Of a DNA stretch of 64,000 bases, positions 1-9,090 are shown in pieces. Each line of letters opens with the position of its first letter. The stretch's first letter is position 1. The stretch spans positions 298,866-362,865 of the forward strand of contig NZ_BMVY01000004.1 of NCBI RefSeq assembly GCF_014650955.1. Reading direction: 5' to 3'. A program made the translations under genes and the position numbers. The stretch comes from Streptomyces tauricus. GTDB lineage: Bacteria > Actinomycetota > Actinomycetes > Streptomycetales > Streptomycetaceae. The notes under the pieces are model-generated. The model was not told the origin of the DNA and ran no database searches. It worked only from the letters and a program-made list of their open reading frames with translations.

Positions 1-1
1 C

Positions 2-427
2 TGGATCCTGCTGCGTACTCGCGTCGGCAACTGGATCTTCGCCGTCGGTGGCGGAAAAGAAGCGGCCCGCGCGGTCGGCGTCCCCGTCGCCGCGACCAAA
101 ATCGGCCTCTACATGGGCGTGTCCTTCGCCGCCTGGATCGCCGGACAGCACCTGCTCTTCTCCTTCGACGCCGTGCAGTCGGGCGAGGGTGTCGGCAAGG
201 AACTGACATACATCATCGCGGCCGTCATCGGCGGCTGTCTGATCACCGGCGGCTACGGTTCCGCCGTCGGCTCGGCGGTCGGCGCGCTGATCTTCGGCAT
301 GACCGACAAGGGCATCGTGTTCGCCGAGTGGAATCCCGACTGGTTCAAGTTCTTCCTGGGAGCGATGCTGCTCCTCGCGACCCTGCTGAACGCCTGGGTC
401 CGCAAGCGCGCGGAGGCCACGGCGTGA
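2..427 (+). CDS. Sugar ABC transporter permease, C-terminal part (cut by window start)
   Basis: The reading frame is open from the first bases and ends at the stop at 425-427; the true start lies left of the window. The visible 141 residues include [20 protein letters not shown], the cytoplasmic coupling-loop type sequence of ribose/xylose-family permeases (BPD_transp_2), followed by two or three hydrophobic segments (around residues 38-55, 68-98 and 118-136 of the fragment). It would form the membrane channel of a carbohydrate importer. The next gene, an ATPase, overlaps its stop by 4 bp, and a ROK sugar kinase follows, which supports a sugar substrate. The substrate cannot be read from this fragment. 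Confidence 0.88.
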   Translation, partial: WILLRTRVGNWIFAVGGGKEAARAVGVPVAATKIGLYMGVSFAAWIAGQHLLFSFDAVQSGEGVGKELTYIIAAVIGGCLITGGYGSAVGSAVGALIFGMTDKGIVFAEWNPDWFKFFLGAMLLLATLLNAWVRKRAEATA

Positions 428-1236
428 CGCAGCCCACCCCGACGACGTCCGCTCGGCGCACACCCCTCGTCGAACTCGACGACGTCAGTAAGTACTACGG
501 CAACATCCGCGCCCTGGAGGGCGTCTCGCTGGAGGTCCACGCCGGGGAGATCACCTGCGTCCTCGGCGACAACGGCGCCGGCAAGTCGACCCTGATCAAG
601 ATCATCGCGGGGCTGCACCAGCACGACGCGGGCACCTTCCGCATCGAGGGCGAGGACGCCCGCCCGGCGTCCCCGCGGGAGGCCCTGGACCACGGCATCG
701 CCACGGTCTACCAGGACCTCGCCGTCGTCCCCCTGATGCCGGTCTGGCGGAACTTCTTCCTCGGCTCCGAACCCCGCAAGGGATCCGGCCCCTTCAAGCG
801 CCTGGACGTCGACCTGATGCGCCGCACGACCCACGCGGAGCTGCTGCGCATGGGCATCGACCTGCGGGACGTCGACCAGCCCATCGGCACTCTCTCCGGC
901 GGCGAGCGCCAGTGCGTGGCGATCGCCCGGGCCGTCCACTTCGGCGCGAAGGTCCTCGTCCTCGACGAGCCCACCGCGGCCCTGGGCGTCAAACAGTCCG
1001 GTGTGGTCCTCAAATATGTGGCCGCGGCACGTGACGCGGGTCTGGGTGTTGTTCTGATCACCCACAACCCCCACCACGCGTACCTCGTCGGCAACCGCTT
1101 CGTCCTCCTCAAGCGAGGCACGATGGTCGGCAACCACACGCGCGACGACATCACCCTCGACGAACTGACCCGCCAAATGGCGGGCGGCACGGAACTGGAC
1201 GCCTTGCGCCACGAACTGGAGAAGCCGACCCCGTAG
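424..1236 (+). CDS. Sugar ABC transporter ATP-binding protein (single NBD, ribose/fructose type)
   Basis: The GTG at 424 overlaps the permease stop (GTGA), so translation is probably coupled; the frame stays open further upstream but would run inside the permease. The 270-residue product has Walker [10 protein letters not shown] (about 48-56), a Q-loop in VYQDL, signature LSGGERQ (about 158), Walker [12 protein letters not shown] (about 177-187) and the switch histidine in ITHNPHH. It is half the length of RbsA/XylG proteins, which carry two NBDs, so it resembles the single-domain FrcA-type ATPases that work as a homodimer. It energises uptake through the preceding permease; the binding-protein gene should lie left of the window. 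Confidence 0.9.
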   Translation: MTQPTPTTSARRTPLVELDDVSKYYGNIRALEGVSLEVHAGEITCVLGDNGAGKSTLIKIIAGLHQHDAGTFRIEGEDARPASPREALDHGIATVYQDLAVVPLMPVWRNFFLGSEPRKGSGPFKRLDVDLMRRTTHAELLRMGIDLRDVDQPIGTLSGGERQCVAIARAVHFGAKVLVLDEPTAALGVKQSGVVLKYVAAARDAGLGVVLITHNPHHAYLVGNRFVLLKRGTMVGNHTRDDITLDELTRQMAGGTELDALRHELEKPTP

Positions 1237-1280
1237 TGCGCCCCGTCAGGGGCGCGCGGAACCGCGCGACCAGCCATGAC
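1237..1280 (+). repeat. Degenerate copy of the intergenic GGGGCGCGGGGAACTGCGC element
   Basis: Immediately after the ATPase stop the sequence CAGGGGCGCGCGGAACCGCG, then CGACCAGCCATGACG, follows the same order as the better copies at 18761-18864 and 32159-32272. The first half can also pair with itself (GCGCCCC / GGGGCGC) and may act as a terminator for the ABC operon. It is a diverged copy, so the assignment rests on comparison within this window. Confidence 0.5.
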
Positions 1281-1383
1281 GAACCCGCGAAGGACGGACG
1301 GCCGCGGCTGCCCGGGGCGACCCGGAGCGCGGCGAGGGACGCCGCCGTGCGGCCAAACCCCCACGTGGGGCAGAATCGGCGCG

Positions 1384-2568
1384 ATGAGCACCTACCGCGA
1401 CCTCGCCCTGCCCAGGGCGCTCGGCTCCGCCAGAGCCGCGGGCGCCCCCATCGGCTCCCGCCGTGCCACCGCCCTGCGCACCGTGGGCACACGCGAGCGC
1501 CGCTCCCACCTGACGGCACCGCGCGTCCCCACCGTCGGCATCGACATCGGCGGTACGAAGGTGATGGCGGGCGTCGTGGACGCGGATGGCAACATCCTGG
1601 AGAAGGTCCGCACCGAGACCCCCGACAAGTCCAAGAGCCCCAGGGTCGTCGAGGACACCATCGTCGAACTGGTGCTGGACCTCTCCGACCGGCACGACGT
1701 GCACGCGGTGGGCATCGGCGCGGCCGGCTGGGTCGACGCGGACCGCAACCGCGTCCTGTTCGCCCCCCACCTGTCGTGGCGCAACGAACCCCTCAGGGAC
1801 CGTATCGCCGGACGCCTCGCCGTCCCGGTACTGGTCGACAACGACGCCAACACCGCCGCCTGGGCGGAGTGGCGCTTCGGCGCGGGCCGCGGCGAGGACC
1901 ACCTCGTCATGATCACGCTCGGCACCGGTATCGGTGGCGCCATCCTGGAGGACGGGCAGGTCAAGCGCGGCAAGTTCGGTGTGGCGGGCGAGTTCGGCCA
2001 TATGCAGGTCGTGCCCGGCGGCCACCGCTGCCCGTGCGGCAACCGCGGCTGCTGGGAGCAGTACAGCTCAGGCAACGCCCTGGTCCGCGAGGCCCGCGAA
2101 CTCGCCGCCGCCGACTCCCCGGTGGCCTACGGGATCATCGAGCACGTCAAGGGCAACATCGCCGAGATCACCGGCCCGATGATCACCGAGCTGGCCCGTG
2201 AGGGCGACGCGATGTGCATCGAACTGCTCCAGGACATCGGCCAGTGGCTCGGCGTCGGCATCGCGAACCTCGCGGCCGCACTCGACCCCTCCTGCTTCGT
2301 CATCGGCGGCGGCGTCAGCGCGGCCGACGACCTCCTGATCGGCCCCGCGCGCGACGCCTTCCGACGCCAGCTGACCGGCCGCGGCTACCGCCCCGAGGCC
2401 CGCATCGCCCGCGCCCAGCTCGGCCCCGAGGCCGGCATGGTCGGCGCCGCGGACCTCGCCCGGCTGGTGGCCCGCCGCTTCCGCCGCGCCAACCGGCGCC
2501 GCGTCGAACGGTACGAGCGCTACGAGCGGTACGCCGAGTCGCGCCGCGAGGCACAGGAGACGCTGTGA
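1384..2568 (+). CDS. ROK-family sugar kinase (glucokinase-like)
   Basis: A 394-residue protein from ATG 1384; earlier in-frame starts exist but lie in the repeat-like spacer. After about 50 poorly conserved residues comes the phosphate-binding motif GIDIGGTK (52-59), then VLVDNDANTAA with the catalytic-type Asp, LGTGIGGA, EFGHMQV and the zinc cluster CPCGNRGC (216-223) that defines ROK proteins. No helix-turn-helix is apparent at the N terminus, so this is a kinase rather than a NagC/XylR-type repressor. It probably phosphorylates the sugar imported by the preceding ABC system, using ATP in the cytoplasm. The N-terminal extension of about 50 residues is longer than usual for glucokinases. The next gene overlaps its stop (GTGA). 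Confidence 0.87.
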   Translation: MSTYRDLALPRALGSARAAGAPIGSRRATALRTVGTRERRSHLTAPRVPTVGIDIGGTKVMAGVVDADGNILEKVRTETPDKSKSPRVVEDTIVELVLDLSDRHDVHAVGIGAAGWVDADRNRVLFAPHLSWRNEPLRDRIAGRLAVPVLVDNDANTAAWAEWRFGAGRGEDHLVMITLGTGIGGAILEDGQVKRGKFGVAGEFGHMQVVPGGHRCPCGNRGCWEQYSSGNALVREARELAAADSPVAYGIIEHVKGNIAEITGPMITELAREGDAMCIELLQDIGQWLGVGIANLAAALDPSCFVIGGGVSAADDLLIGPARDAFRRQLTGRGYRPEARIARAQLGPEAGMVGAADLARLVARRFRRANRRRVERYERYERYAESRREAQETL

Positions 2569-3146
2569 CGGCCTCACTGCCGCGCCAGGCCTCGCCCCCG
2601 GACGAGCCGCCCCGTCCGCCCGAGAACCGGGGCCACCGGATCCGCCGCCGCGCGCTGACCCTGCTGATCATCGTGCTGCTCATCGGAGTCCCGGCCGGCT
2701 ATCTGGTGATCTCCGCCAACCAGAGCCGGGACAGCGGCAAGGACAAGGAGGCGAAGTACTCGGCGACCGGGCTCACCCCGGGCTGGCCCTCCCGCGTCCA
2801 GCGCCGCCTGTACCAGGTGCCCATCCCGGGCTACTCGGCCGAGGTCGCGTACTACGAGACGAACAACTGGAAGACCAGCCGGCTCTACGTCCAGTTCCTC
2901 ACCAGCGACGAGGGCCTGGAGAAGTTCCTCAAGACCATCGGGACCAGCCTCGACGCCCTGGAGAAGGACGACATCGTCATCAGCGCACGCGACCGGCGGG
3001 TCGTAGGCTGGGAGTTCACCGGCCCCGGCCCCTGGTCGGGCCTGAACCACGAGCGGAAGAACCCGACGCCCACGCATCACATCGTCGTGGACTGGGCGAA
3101 GCCCGGCCATCCCATGGTCTACGTGGTCTCCAGAACGACGCCCTGA
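2565..3146 (+). CDS. Small single-pass membrane protein of unknown function
   Basis: The GTG at 2565 overlaps the kinase stop, giving 193 residues. A proline-rich, basic N terminus (to about residue 30) is followed by one strong transmembrane helix (ALTLLIIVLLIGVPAGYLVI, about 30-50); the remaining 140 residues are soluble and predicted outside the cell. No catalytic motif or cysteine pair was recognised. The tight coupling to the ROK kinase says it is co-expressed with the sugar operon, but the location could simply be inherited. Function unknown. Confidence 0.75.
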   Translation: MTASLPRQASPPDEPPRPPENRGHRIRRRALTLLIIVLLIGVPAGYLVISANQSRDSGKDKEAKYSATGLTPGWPSRVQRRLYQVPIPGYSAEVAYYETNNWKTSRLYVQFLTSDEGLEKFLKTIGTSLDALEKDDIVISARDRRVVGWEFTGPGPWSGLNHERKNPTPTHHIVVDWAKPGHPMVYVVSRTTP

Positions 3147-3275
3147 CCAGCCCTGACCCCGCCTGGCCGCCCCGCCCCGCCCCGTCGCCGGACCGCGTTG
3201 TCAGACCCGGCCCGTAGAGTCGAAGACGATCGATCCGTCAATGGCGTCGGGGTGGCGAGGGAGGTGGCCGGGAGC

Positions 3276-6134
3276 ATGATCGTGGGGGAGACGCGTGCCG
3301 ACTCCGGCACTCATACCGATACGGACACCGCGCCCGAGGTGTCCGTGCGGCTGGCCGCCGTGTTCCTGCCCGCCGCGCTGCCCCGCGGCGGACGGATGGC
3401 CTTCTGGGACCCGGACGGCGAGATCCCGGTCCCAGCGCCGGACACCGAGATCACGGTCGTACGACGGCACGGGACGGGGGTACGCCGGGTGTCGGTGCCC
3501 GCGCTGACGCTGCCCGTCACCGACGCCCTGCCGCTGCTGGTGCGGGCCCGGCACGACCCCGCCACCCATCCCGCCACGGCCTGCTGGGGAGCCGCCGCCC
3601 TGCACGCGCTGCGGCTCGTCGCGCGCGGCCGGCTGCTGCCCGGCCTGACACCCGACGGATTCGACGCCTGGCGTGCCGGCCCCCTGGACCCGGACGACAT
3701 CGCCCACCTCAGGGCGATCGCCGCGGCCCTTCCGTACGAGGGACACGCCGTCCCCCTGCCGGGCCGCGGCCCGCTCAGGCTGCCCGAGCCGGAAGCCCTG
3801 ACCCGTGCCTTCCTGGACGCGGTCGCCGACGCCCTGCCCCGCACCCCGGCCGCTCCCTACGCCGCCGGGCTGCCCTTCGCCGCGAGCGGAGCCCAGCGCC
3901 TGCGGGGCGCCGAGGACTGGGCGGCGGAGGTCGCCGCCGGCATGGACGCGGGGGTACGGATCTCCCTGCGCCTGGACCTGTCCGCGTACGAGCTGTTCGA
4001 CGACAGCGAGGACGCGCGGCGGGCGGGCGCCGCCGTCGTCCAGGTGCACAGCCTCGCCGACCCCACCCTCGTGGTCGACGCGGCGGCCCTGTGGGCGGGT
4101 ACCGCCGCCGACGGATTCGGACCGCGCGCCCAGGTCGACGCCGCACTGGCCGTGCGCCGCGCGGCCCGCGTCTGGCCGCCCCTGGACCGGCTGTCCGCGC
4201 AGGACGTGCCCGACGTACTGGCCCTGTCCGAGGACGAGCTGTCGGACCTGCTCGGGGTGGCGGCCACCCGCCTCGGCGCGGCCGGGGTCGCCGTGCACTG
4301 GCCGCGCGACCTCGCCCAGGACCTGAGCGCCGCCGCGGTCGTGCGGCCCGCGCCCGGCTCGGCCACGGACGGGACGGGCTTCTTCGAGAGCGAGGAGCTG
4401 CTCCAGTTCCGCTGGCAGCTGGCCCTGGGCGGCGACCCGCTCAGCGAGGCGGAGATGGACGCCCTCGCCGAAGCACACCGCCCCGTCGTCCGGCTCCGGG
4501 ACCAGTGGGTGCTCGTCGACCCGGCGCTGGTCCGCAAGGCCCGCAAACGCGAACTGGGCCTGCTCGACCCGGTCGACGCCCTCTCCGCGGCGCTCAGCGG
4601 CAGCGTGGAGGTCGACGGGGAGAGCGTCGAAGCGGTGCCCGTCGGAGCGCTCGCCGCGCTGCGCGACCGCCTGACGGCCGGACTGCGGCCCGCCGAACCG
4701 CCCCCCGGCCTGAAGGCGACCCTTCGGGACTACCAACTGCGCGGACTGGCCTGGCTCGACCTCATGACCTCGCTCGGTCTGGGCGGCTGCCTCGCCGACG
4801 ACATGGGACTCGGCAAGACCATCACCGTCATCGCCCTCCATCTGAAGCGCGCACGCACCGAGCCGACCCTCGTGATCTGCCCCGCCTCGCTGCTCGGCAA
4901 CTGGCAGCGGGAGATCGAGCGGTTCGCCCCCGGCGTGCCTGTGCGCCGCTTCCACGGACCTGACCGTTCGCTGGCGGACACGGCGGGCGGCTTCGTCCTG
5001 ACCACCTACGGGACGATGCGGTCGACGGCACCGCTGCTGGCCCAGCAGACCTGGGGCATGGTCGTCGCGGACGAGGCCCAGCACGTCAAGAACCCGTACT
5101 CGGCGACGGCCAAGGCCCTGCGGACGATCTCCGCACCGGCCAGGGTCGCCCTGAGCGGCACCCCGGTGGAGAACAACCTCTCCGAGCTGTGGGCCCTGCT
5201 CGACTGGACGACCCCGGGGCTCCTCGGCCCGCTGAAGTCGTTCCGCGCCCGGCACGCGCGCGCCGTGGAGAACGGCGAGGACGAGGAGGCCGTGGCCCGC
5301 CTCGCCCGGCTGATCCGGCCCTTCCTCCTCCGGCGCAAGAAGTCCGACCCGGGGATCGTGCCCGAACTCCCTCCCAAGACGGAGACGGACCACCCCGTCC
5401 CCCTCAGCCGCGAACAGGCCTCCCTGTACGAGGCCGTGGTCCGCGAGTCGATGCTCGCCATCGAGACCACGCAGGGCATCGCCCGACGAGGCCTCGTCCT
5501 CAAGCTCCTCACCGCGCTCAAGCAGATCTGCGACCACCCGGCGCTGTATCTGAAGGAGGAGCCGGACGGACTCCCCAGCGGCTCGGGAGCGGCTCGGCAG
5601 GCCGCCCGTTCCGGCAAACTGGCCCTGCTCGACGAGCTGTTGGACACGTTGCTCGCCGAGGACGGCTCGGCGCTCGTCTTCACCCAGTACGTGGGGATGG
5701 CCCGGCTCATCACGAACCACCTCACGGCGCGCGCGGTCCCCGTCGAACTGCTCCACGGGGGCACGCCGGTGCCGGAGCGCGAACACATGGTGGACCGGTT
5801 CCAGAGCGGGGCGACGCCCATCCTGATCCTGTCCCTGAAGGCGGCCGGCACCGGTCTCAACCTCACCCGCGCGGGCCACGTCGTCCACTTCGACCGCTGG
5901 TGGAACCCGGCCGTCGAGGAACAGGCCACCGACCGCGCCTACCGCATCGGCCAGACCCAGCCCGTCCAGGTGCACCGCCTCATCACCGAGGGCACCGTCG
6001 AGGACCGTATCGCCGACATGCTCGCCTCCAAGCGGGCCCTGGCGGACGCGATCCTCGGCTCCGGCGAGGCGTCCCTGACGGAGCTGACCGACCGCGACCT
6101 GTCCGACCTGGTCTCCCTGCGGAGGTCCACGTGA
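3276..6134 (+). CDS. SNF2/RapA-type DEAD-like helicase (DNA translocase)
   Basis: The start at ATG 3276 gives 952 residues; a TTG at 3198 is in frame but less likely. The N-terminal 450 residues are a long accessory region typical of bacterial SNF2 proteins. The motor follows: motif I DDMGLGKT (508-515), motif II DEAQ (599-602), motif III LSGTPVENN, and in the second RecA lobe LVFTQYVGM, LSLKAAGTGLNLT and motif VI DRAYRIGQTQ (from 886). The protein should move on duplex DNA using ATP; it lacks the signature of a classical strand-separating helicase. The downstream SWIM-domain gene starts within its stop codon, a pairing common in actinobacteria and suggesting a joint role in DNA repair or nucleoprotein remodelling. 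Confidence 0.93.
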   Translation: MIVGETRADSGTHTDTDTAPEVSVRLAAVFLPAALPRGGRMAFWDPDGEIPVPAPDTEITVVRRHGTGVRRVSVPALTLPVTDALPLLVRARHDPATHPATACWGAAALHALRLVARGRLLPGLTPDGFDAWRAGPLDPDDIAHLRAIAAALPYEGHAVPLPGRGPLRLPEPEALTRAFLDAVADALPRTPAAPYAAGLPFAASGAQRLRGAEDWAAEVAAGMDAGVRISLRLDLSAYELFDDSEDARRAGAAVVQVHSLADPTLVVDAAALWAGTAADGFGPRAQVDAALAVRRAARVWPPLDRLSAQDVPDVLALSEDELSDLLGVAATRLGAAGVAVHWPRDLAQDLSAAAVVRPAPGSATDGTGFFESEELLQFRWQLALGGDPLSEAEMDALAEAHRPVVRLRDQWVLVDPALVRKARKRELGLLDPVDALSAALSGSVEVDGESVEAVPVGALAALRDRLTAGLRPAEPPPGLKATLRDYQLRGLAWLDLMTSLGLGGCLADDMGLGKTITVIALHLKRARTEPTLVICPASLLGNWQREIERFAPGVPVRRFHGPDRSLADTAGGFVLTTYGTMRSTAPLLAQQTWGMVVADEAQHVKNPYSATAKALRTISAPARVALSGTPVENNLSELWALLDWTTPGLLGPLKSFRARHARAVENGEDEEAVARLARLIRPFLLRRKKSDPGIVPELPPKTETDHPVPLSREQASLYEAVVRESMLAIETTQGIARRGLVLKLLTALKQICDHPALYLKEEPDGLPSGSGAARQAARSGKLALLDELLDTLLAEDGSALVFTQYVGMARLITNHLTARAVPVELLHGGTPVPEREHMVDRFQSGATPILILSLKAAGTGLNLTRAGHVVHFDRWWNPAVEEQATDRAYRIGQTQPVQVHRLITEGTVEDRIADMLASKRALADAILGSGEASLTELTDRDLSDLVSLRRST

Positions 6135-8713
6135 TGTCTCCGACGGATCAGCCGGGTACGGCGGACGAGCGTCCCCCGACCGGCGAGGAGCGGCCCGCCG
6201 ACGCCGCCCGGCGCGCGCTGCGGGCCGCGCGGCGCGGGGACGCGGGCACCCCGGGTGCCGAGTCGGCCAAGCCGCGCTCCGACGAGCCGGTCGCGCCCTC
6301 CACGGCGGCTGGCGAACCGAGGCGGGGAGCCACCGAGGGGCCCACGGCGTCCGGACCCCGGCCGACATCCGGACCCCGGCCTGGGGACATCGCGCGCGAG
6401 GCACTGCGACGGGCCGCCGCCGAGAAGCCCGTGCAGGAGAACCCGGCTCCGGCCGCCGACGCGACGGTGGCGGGACCGCCCGACGCGGCCCCCGTACCGT
6501 CGGCGCAGGCGCAGGCGCAGGCGCAGGAGCCGACGTCGGCGGACAGTCGGCCCGATGAGGCGGACGCGGCCCCCGAGCCGCCGGTGCGCGACCGGCCCGG
6601 CGCTTCCTCCGGCCCCGCGCGCCCCGGCGACGTGGCCCGAGAGGCCCTGCGAGCCGCACGCAGCCAGGCGGAGAAGGCGGAGAAGGCGGAGAGGGAGCGA
6701 ACCGCCGCGCAGGGCAGGGGAGTCGGGGCCGCCAGGAAGCGGCGCGGGGGCGCCGAGTCCGCGGCCCCCGGTGCTCGCGCTCGTTCCGCCGCGCCGGGCC
6801 GCGAGGCGGCGGCCCAGGTCCGGGAGCTGGCCGCACTGCTGGGCAACACGCTCGACCTGTCGTCCCGACTGGAGAGGGAAGAGCGGGCGGACGAATCCGA
6901 CCCTGAGCCGAGCACCACGAGCCCGGCGCCGCATTCGGGCACGGACACCGGCATGCGCGCGGGCAGCGGTACCGGTACGGATACCGGCACAAGCGCGACC
7001 ACCGGCACCGGTACAGGTACCGGCACCGATACGGATACCGCCACAAGCGCGACCACCGGCACCGGTACTGGCACGAGCGCGGGCAGCGGCACAGCCCCCG
7101 GCACGAGCACGGGCACCGGCACAAGTACGGGCAGCGACACCGGTACGGACACCGGCACAAGCGCGGGTACCGGCGCGGGTGCGGGCGCCGGCAGTAAAGC
7201 TGCCGCCGGCAGGGAAGCCGGTGCCGCCGACGCGGGGACCGGTCTCCCCGCCTCAGCCGCCGCCGGGCCCGGCGGCGACCGCATCCCGCACGCCGAGGTC
7301 GCCCCCGGCCCCTACGCCGCCCCCGGCCCCCACGCCACTTTCGACACCTCCCCCGACCCGGGTGCCGTCCCCGCTGCCGGCCGCTCCTCAGCCCCCGCCC
7401 CCGCCCCCGCTCCGGCCCCCGCACAGCGCAGCGCCCCGGGGGCCGGTCGTTCCATGGGCGCTCCCGCTCGGGACGGTGAGCTGCGGCGTACGTTTCCGCC
7501 GCCGGCGCGGGTGCGGCGCGAGGGCGGGTTCGCCGAGACGTGGTGGGGGAACGCGTGGGTCGCCGCGCTGGAGGAGATGGCGCTCGACGCGGCACGGCTC
7601 GGACGGGGCAAGGCGTACGCGGGGCAGGGACACGTCGACGCCGTCACGGTCACGCCGGGGCTCGTGCTCGCCTACGTCCACGGGAGCCGCCCGCGGCCGT
7701 ACCGCGTACAGATCAGGATGCGTACGCTCTCGGACGACGACTGGGAACGCTTTCTCGACGCCGCCGCCGAACGCCCGGCCCACATCGCCGCGTTGCTCGA
7801 CAAGGAACTGCCCCAGGCCCTCGCCGACAGCGGGGTGGAACTGCTCCCCGGCCCCGGCGACCTCGTCCCGCGCTGCAGTTGCCCCGACTCCGGCCACCCC
7901 TGCAAACACGCGGCAGCCCTCTGCTATCAGACCGCGCGACTGCTGGACGAGGACCCGTTCGTCCTCCTCCTGATGCGCGGCCGGGGCGAGCGCGAACTGC
8001 TGGACGAACTGTCCCGGCGCAACGCCACCCTGGCCGCCCGCTCGGCCCGCGCCGCCGAGGAACCGGCGCTGCCCGGAGTCCTGGCGCGCGAGGCGGTCGA
8101 GCGCCGCGTACGGGCGCCGCTGCCGGCCCCGCTGCCGCCGCCCGCGCATCCGCAGCAGCCCCCGGCCTACCCGGCGTCGCCCGGCGGCCCCGACCCGTTC
8201 GCGCTGGACCAGTTGGCCACCGACGCCGCCGCCCGCGCGCACGCCCTGCTCACCACCGGCCGCGACCCCCTCGGCGGTCTGACGCTCTGGCAGGATGCCG
8301 TCCGGCTCGCCGCCACCCGCCCGGGTTCCGGCCTCACCGCCACCACCCGCGCCCTCTACGCGGGCCTGGCCACCGCCGCGCGCCGCACCCCGGGAGACCT
8401 GGCCCGCGCGGTCGCCGCGTGGCGCCAGGGCGGGCTCGAAGGGCTCGCCGTCCTCGAAGAGGCATGGGACCCTCCGGCGGGCCGTTTCGACCGGGCCCGC
8501 CCGCTCCTCCTCGCGGCCGACTTCCCCGCCTTCCGGCCCTGGCACAACCACCTCACCCACCCGCACGGCCACATACAGCTCCGCCTGGGCCACGACGGCC
8601 TCTGGTACGCGTACGAGTCGGAACCGGGCCATGACGACTGGTGGCCCCGCGGCACCCCCGACCTGGATCCGGTCGGCGCCCTCACCGGCCTGGGATCGCC
8701 GACCGACGTCTGA
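6134..8713 (+). CDS. SWIM zinc-finger protein with a long low-complexity linker
   Basis: ATG 6134 shares a base with the helicase stop and has GGAGG eight bases upstream; a GTG at 6131 is the alternative. The product has 859 residues. Residues 1-430 are compositionally biased: three variants of a DIAREALR/DVAREALRAAR motif, a Gln-Ala run (6501-6529), a charged stretch, then an extreme Gly/Thr region (see 6937-7194). The folded part begins near residue 440 (ETWWGNAWVAALEEM) and contains the SWIM motif CSCPDSGHPCKH (581-592), which binds zinc and probably DNA or the partner helicase. The C-terminal 230 residues are an Ala/Arg-rich helical region. Paralogous families are usually shorter, so the linker is the odd part. 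Confidence 0.85.
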   Translation: MSPTDQPGTADERPPTGEERPADAARRALRAARRGDAGTPGAESAKPRSDEPVAPSTAAGEPRRGATEGPTASGPRPTSGPRPGDIAREALRRAAAEKPVQENPAPAADATVAGPPDAAPVPSAQAQAQAQEPTSADSRPDEADAAPEPPVRDRPGASSGPARPGDVAREALRAARSQAEKAEKAERERTAAQGRGVGAARKRRGGAESAAPGARARSAAPGREAAAQVRELAALLGNTLDLSSRLEREERADESDPEPSTTSPAPHSGTDTGMRAGSGTGTDTGTSATTGTGTGTGTDTDTATSATTGTGTGTSAGSGTAPGTSTGTGTSTGSDTGTDTGTSAGTGAGAGAGSKAAAGREAGAADAGTGLPASAAAGPGGDRIPHAEVAPGPYAAPGPHATFDTSPDPGAVPAAGRSSAPAPAPAPAPAQRSAPGAGRSMGAPARDGELRRTFPPPARVRREGGFAETWWGNAWVAALEEMALDAARLGRGKAYAGQGHVDAVTVTPGLVLAYVHGSRPRPYRVQIRMRTLSDDDWERFLDAAAERPAHIAALLDKELPQALADSGVELLPGPGDLVPRCSCPDSGHPCKHAAALCYQTARLLDEDPFVLLLMRGRGERELLDELSRRNATLAARSARAAEEPALPGVLAREAVERRVRAPLPAPLPPPAHPQQPPAYPASPGGPDPFALDQLATDAAARAHALLTTGRDPLGGLTLWQDAVRLAATRPGSGLTATTRALYAGLATAARRTPGDLARAVAAWRQGGLEGLAVLEEAWDPPAGRFDRARPLLLAADFPAFRPWHNHLTHPHGHIQLRLGHDGLWYAYESEPGHDDWWPRGTPDLDPVGALTGLGSPTDV
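6937..7194 (+). repeat. In-frame Gly/Thr(Ser)-rich minisatellite in the SWIM gene
   Basis: About 258 bp built from degenerate units such as GGCACCGGTACGG and ACAAGCGCGACCACCGGCAC; an approximately 57-bp higher-order unit (TDTGTSATTGTGTGTGT type) appears at least twice. It stays in frame and encodes almost only Gly, Thr, Ser, Ala and Asp. Such tracts expand and contract by slippage, so length probably differs between strains. Confidence 0.85.
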
Positions 8714-8754
8714 GCGCGCCCCGACTCCCGCGAATCACCGGCGAGTCGGCGCGC
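8714..8754 (+). terminator. Stem-loop after the SWIM gene
   Basis: GCGCG...CGACTC (8714-8727) can pair with GAGTCG...CGCGC (8743-8754) around a loop of about 15 bases, with a small internal mismatch. It lies directly after the stop of the helicase/SWIM operon and before the leader-peptide promoter, as expected for a U-less actinobacterial terminator. Confidence 0.5.
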
Positions 8755-8762
8755 GGGCTCGT

Positions 8763-8775
8763 ACCATGGCGCCCA
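8763..8775 (+). promoter_or_regulatory. Candidate -10 box for a leaderless transcript
   Basis: TACCAT at 8763-8768 fits the actinobacterial TAnnnT -10 pattern, and the A of the ATG at 8775 is six bases beyond it, where transcription should begin. A leaderless mRNA starting exactly at that ATG would then encode the short peptide at 8775-8840. No convincing -35 is seen. Confidence 0.4.
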
Positions 8776-8840
8776 TGATCCTCAGCCGATGCCGCCCCGC
8801 CCCGCGGTTCCGTGTGCGTACGCCGCACGGCTGTTGTTGA
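8775..8840 (+). CDS. Leader peptide ending in Cys-Cys (probable cysteine-responsive attenuator uORF)
   Basis: A 21-codon ORF encodes an Arg/Pro-rich peptide, MILSRCRPAPRFRVRTPHGC plus one more Cys, ending with two consecutive TGT codons directly before the stop. An in-frame ATG at 8766 would add MAP. There is no Shine-Dalgarno, but the ATG is positioned for leaderless translation. Known precedent: actinobacterial short ORFs with terminal cysteine codons sense cysteinyl-tRNA and attenuate downstream sulfur genes. The gene that follows is a sulfite-oxidase-like enzyme, and a GC-rich stem-loop lies between them (8949-8974), so the same logic is inferred here. Confidence 0.6.
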   Translation: MILSRCRPAPRFRVRTPHGCC

Positions 8841-8948
8841 TCCTCACCGAACCCGTGGCCCCGGCGCGCTGACCGTCGGCGAACCTCCGCCGAGCTCGTC
8901 ACGGCACCCGGCCGCACCACCCCGACGCACCACTTCGACGCACCCTCC

Positions 8949-8974
8949 AGGCACCCCCGGGTCCCGGCGTGCCT
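8949..8974 (+). promoter_or_regulatory. Possible attenuator hairpin between leader peptide and sulfite-oxidase gene
   Basis: AGGCAC (8949-8954) is complementary to GTGCCT (8969-8974), with inner CCGGG/CCCGG that can extend the stem. It sits about 110 bases after the leader stop and 117 before the oxidase start, and two T residues follow. It could be the switchable terminator of the attenuator; competing structures were not computed. Confidence 0.35.
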
Positions 8975-9090
8975 TGCCGTACCCGGACCGGTTCCGGACC
9001 CGTCGTCGCACCGGACCCGTATCCGCACCCCGCCCCGCCCACTTCCTCCGTACGCACGCTCGTGAACCCCCGAGAGGCAGGAGCCCACCC

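Noticed and set aside
3201..7595. 1464-codon minus-strand frame opposite the SNF2 and SWIM genes
   Set aside because: Shadow of two well-supported genes, including the repeat tract; translation is low complexity without motifs.
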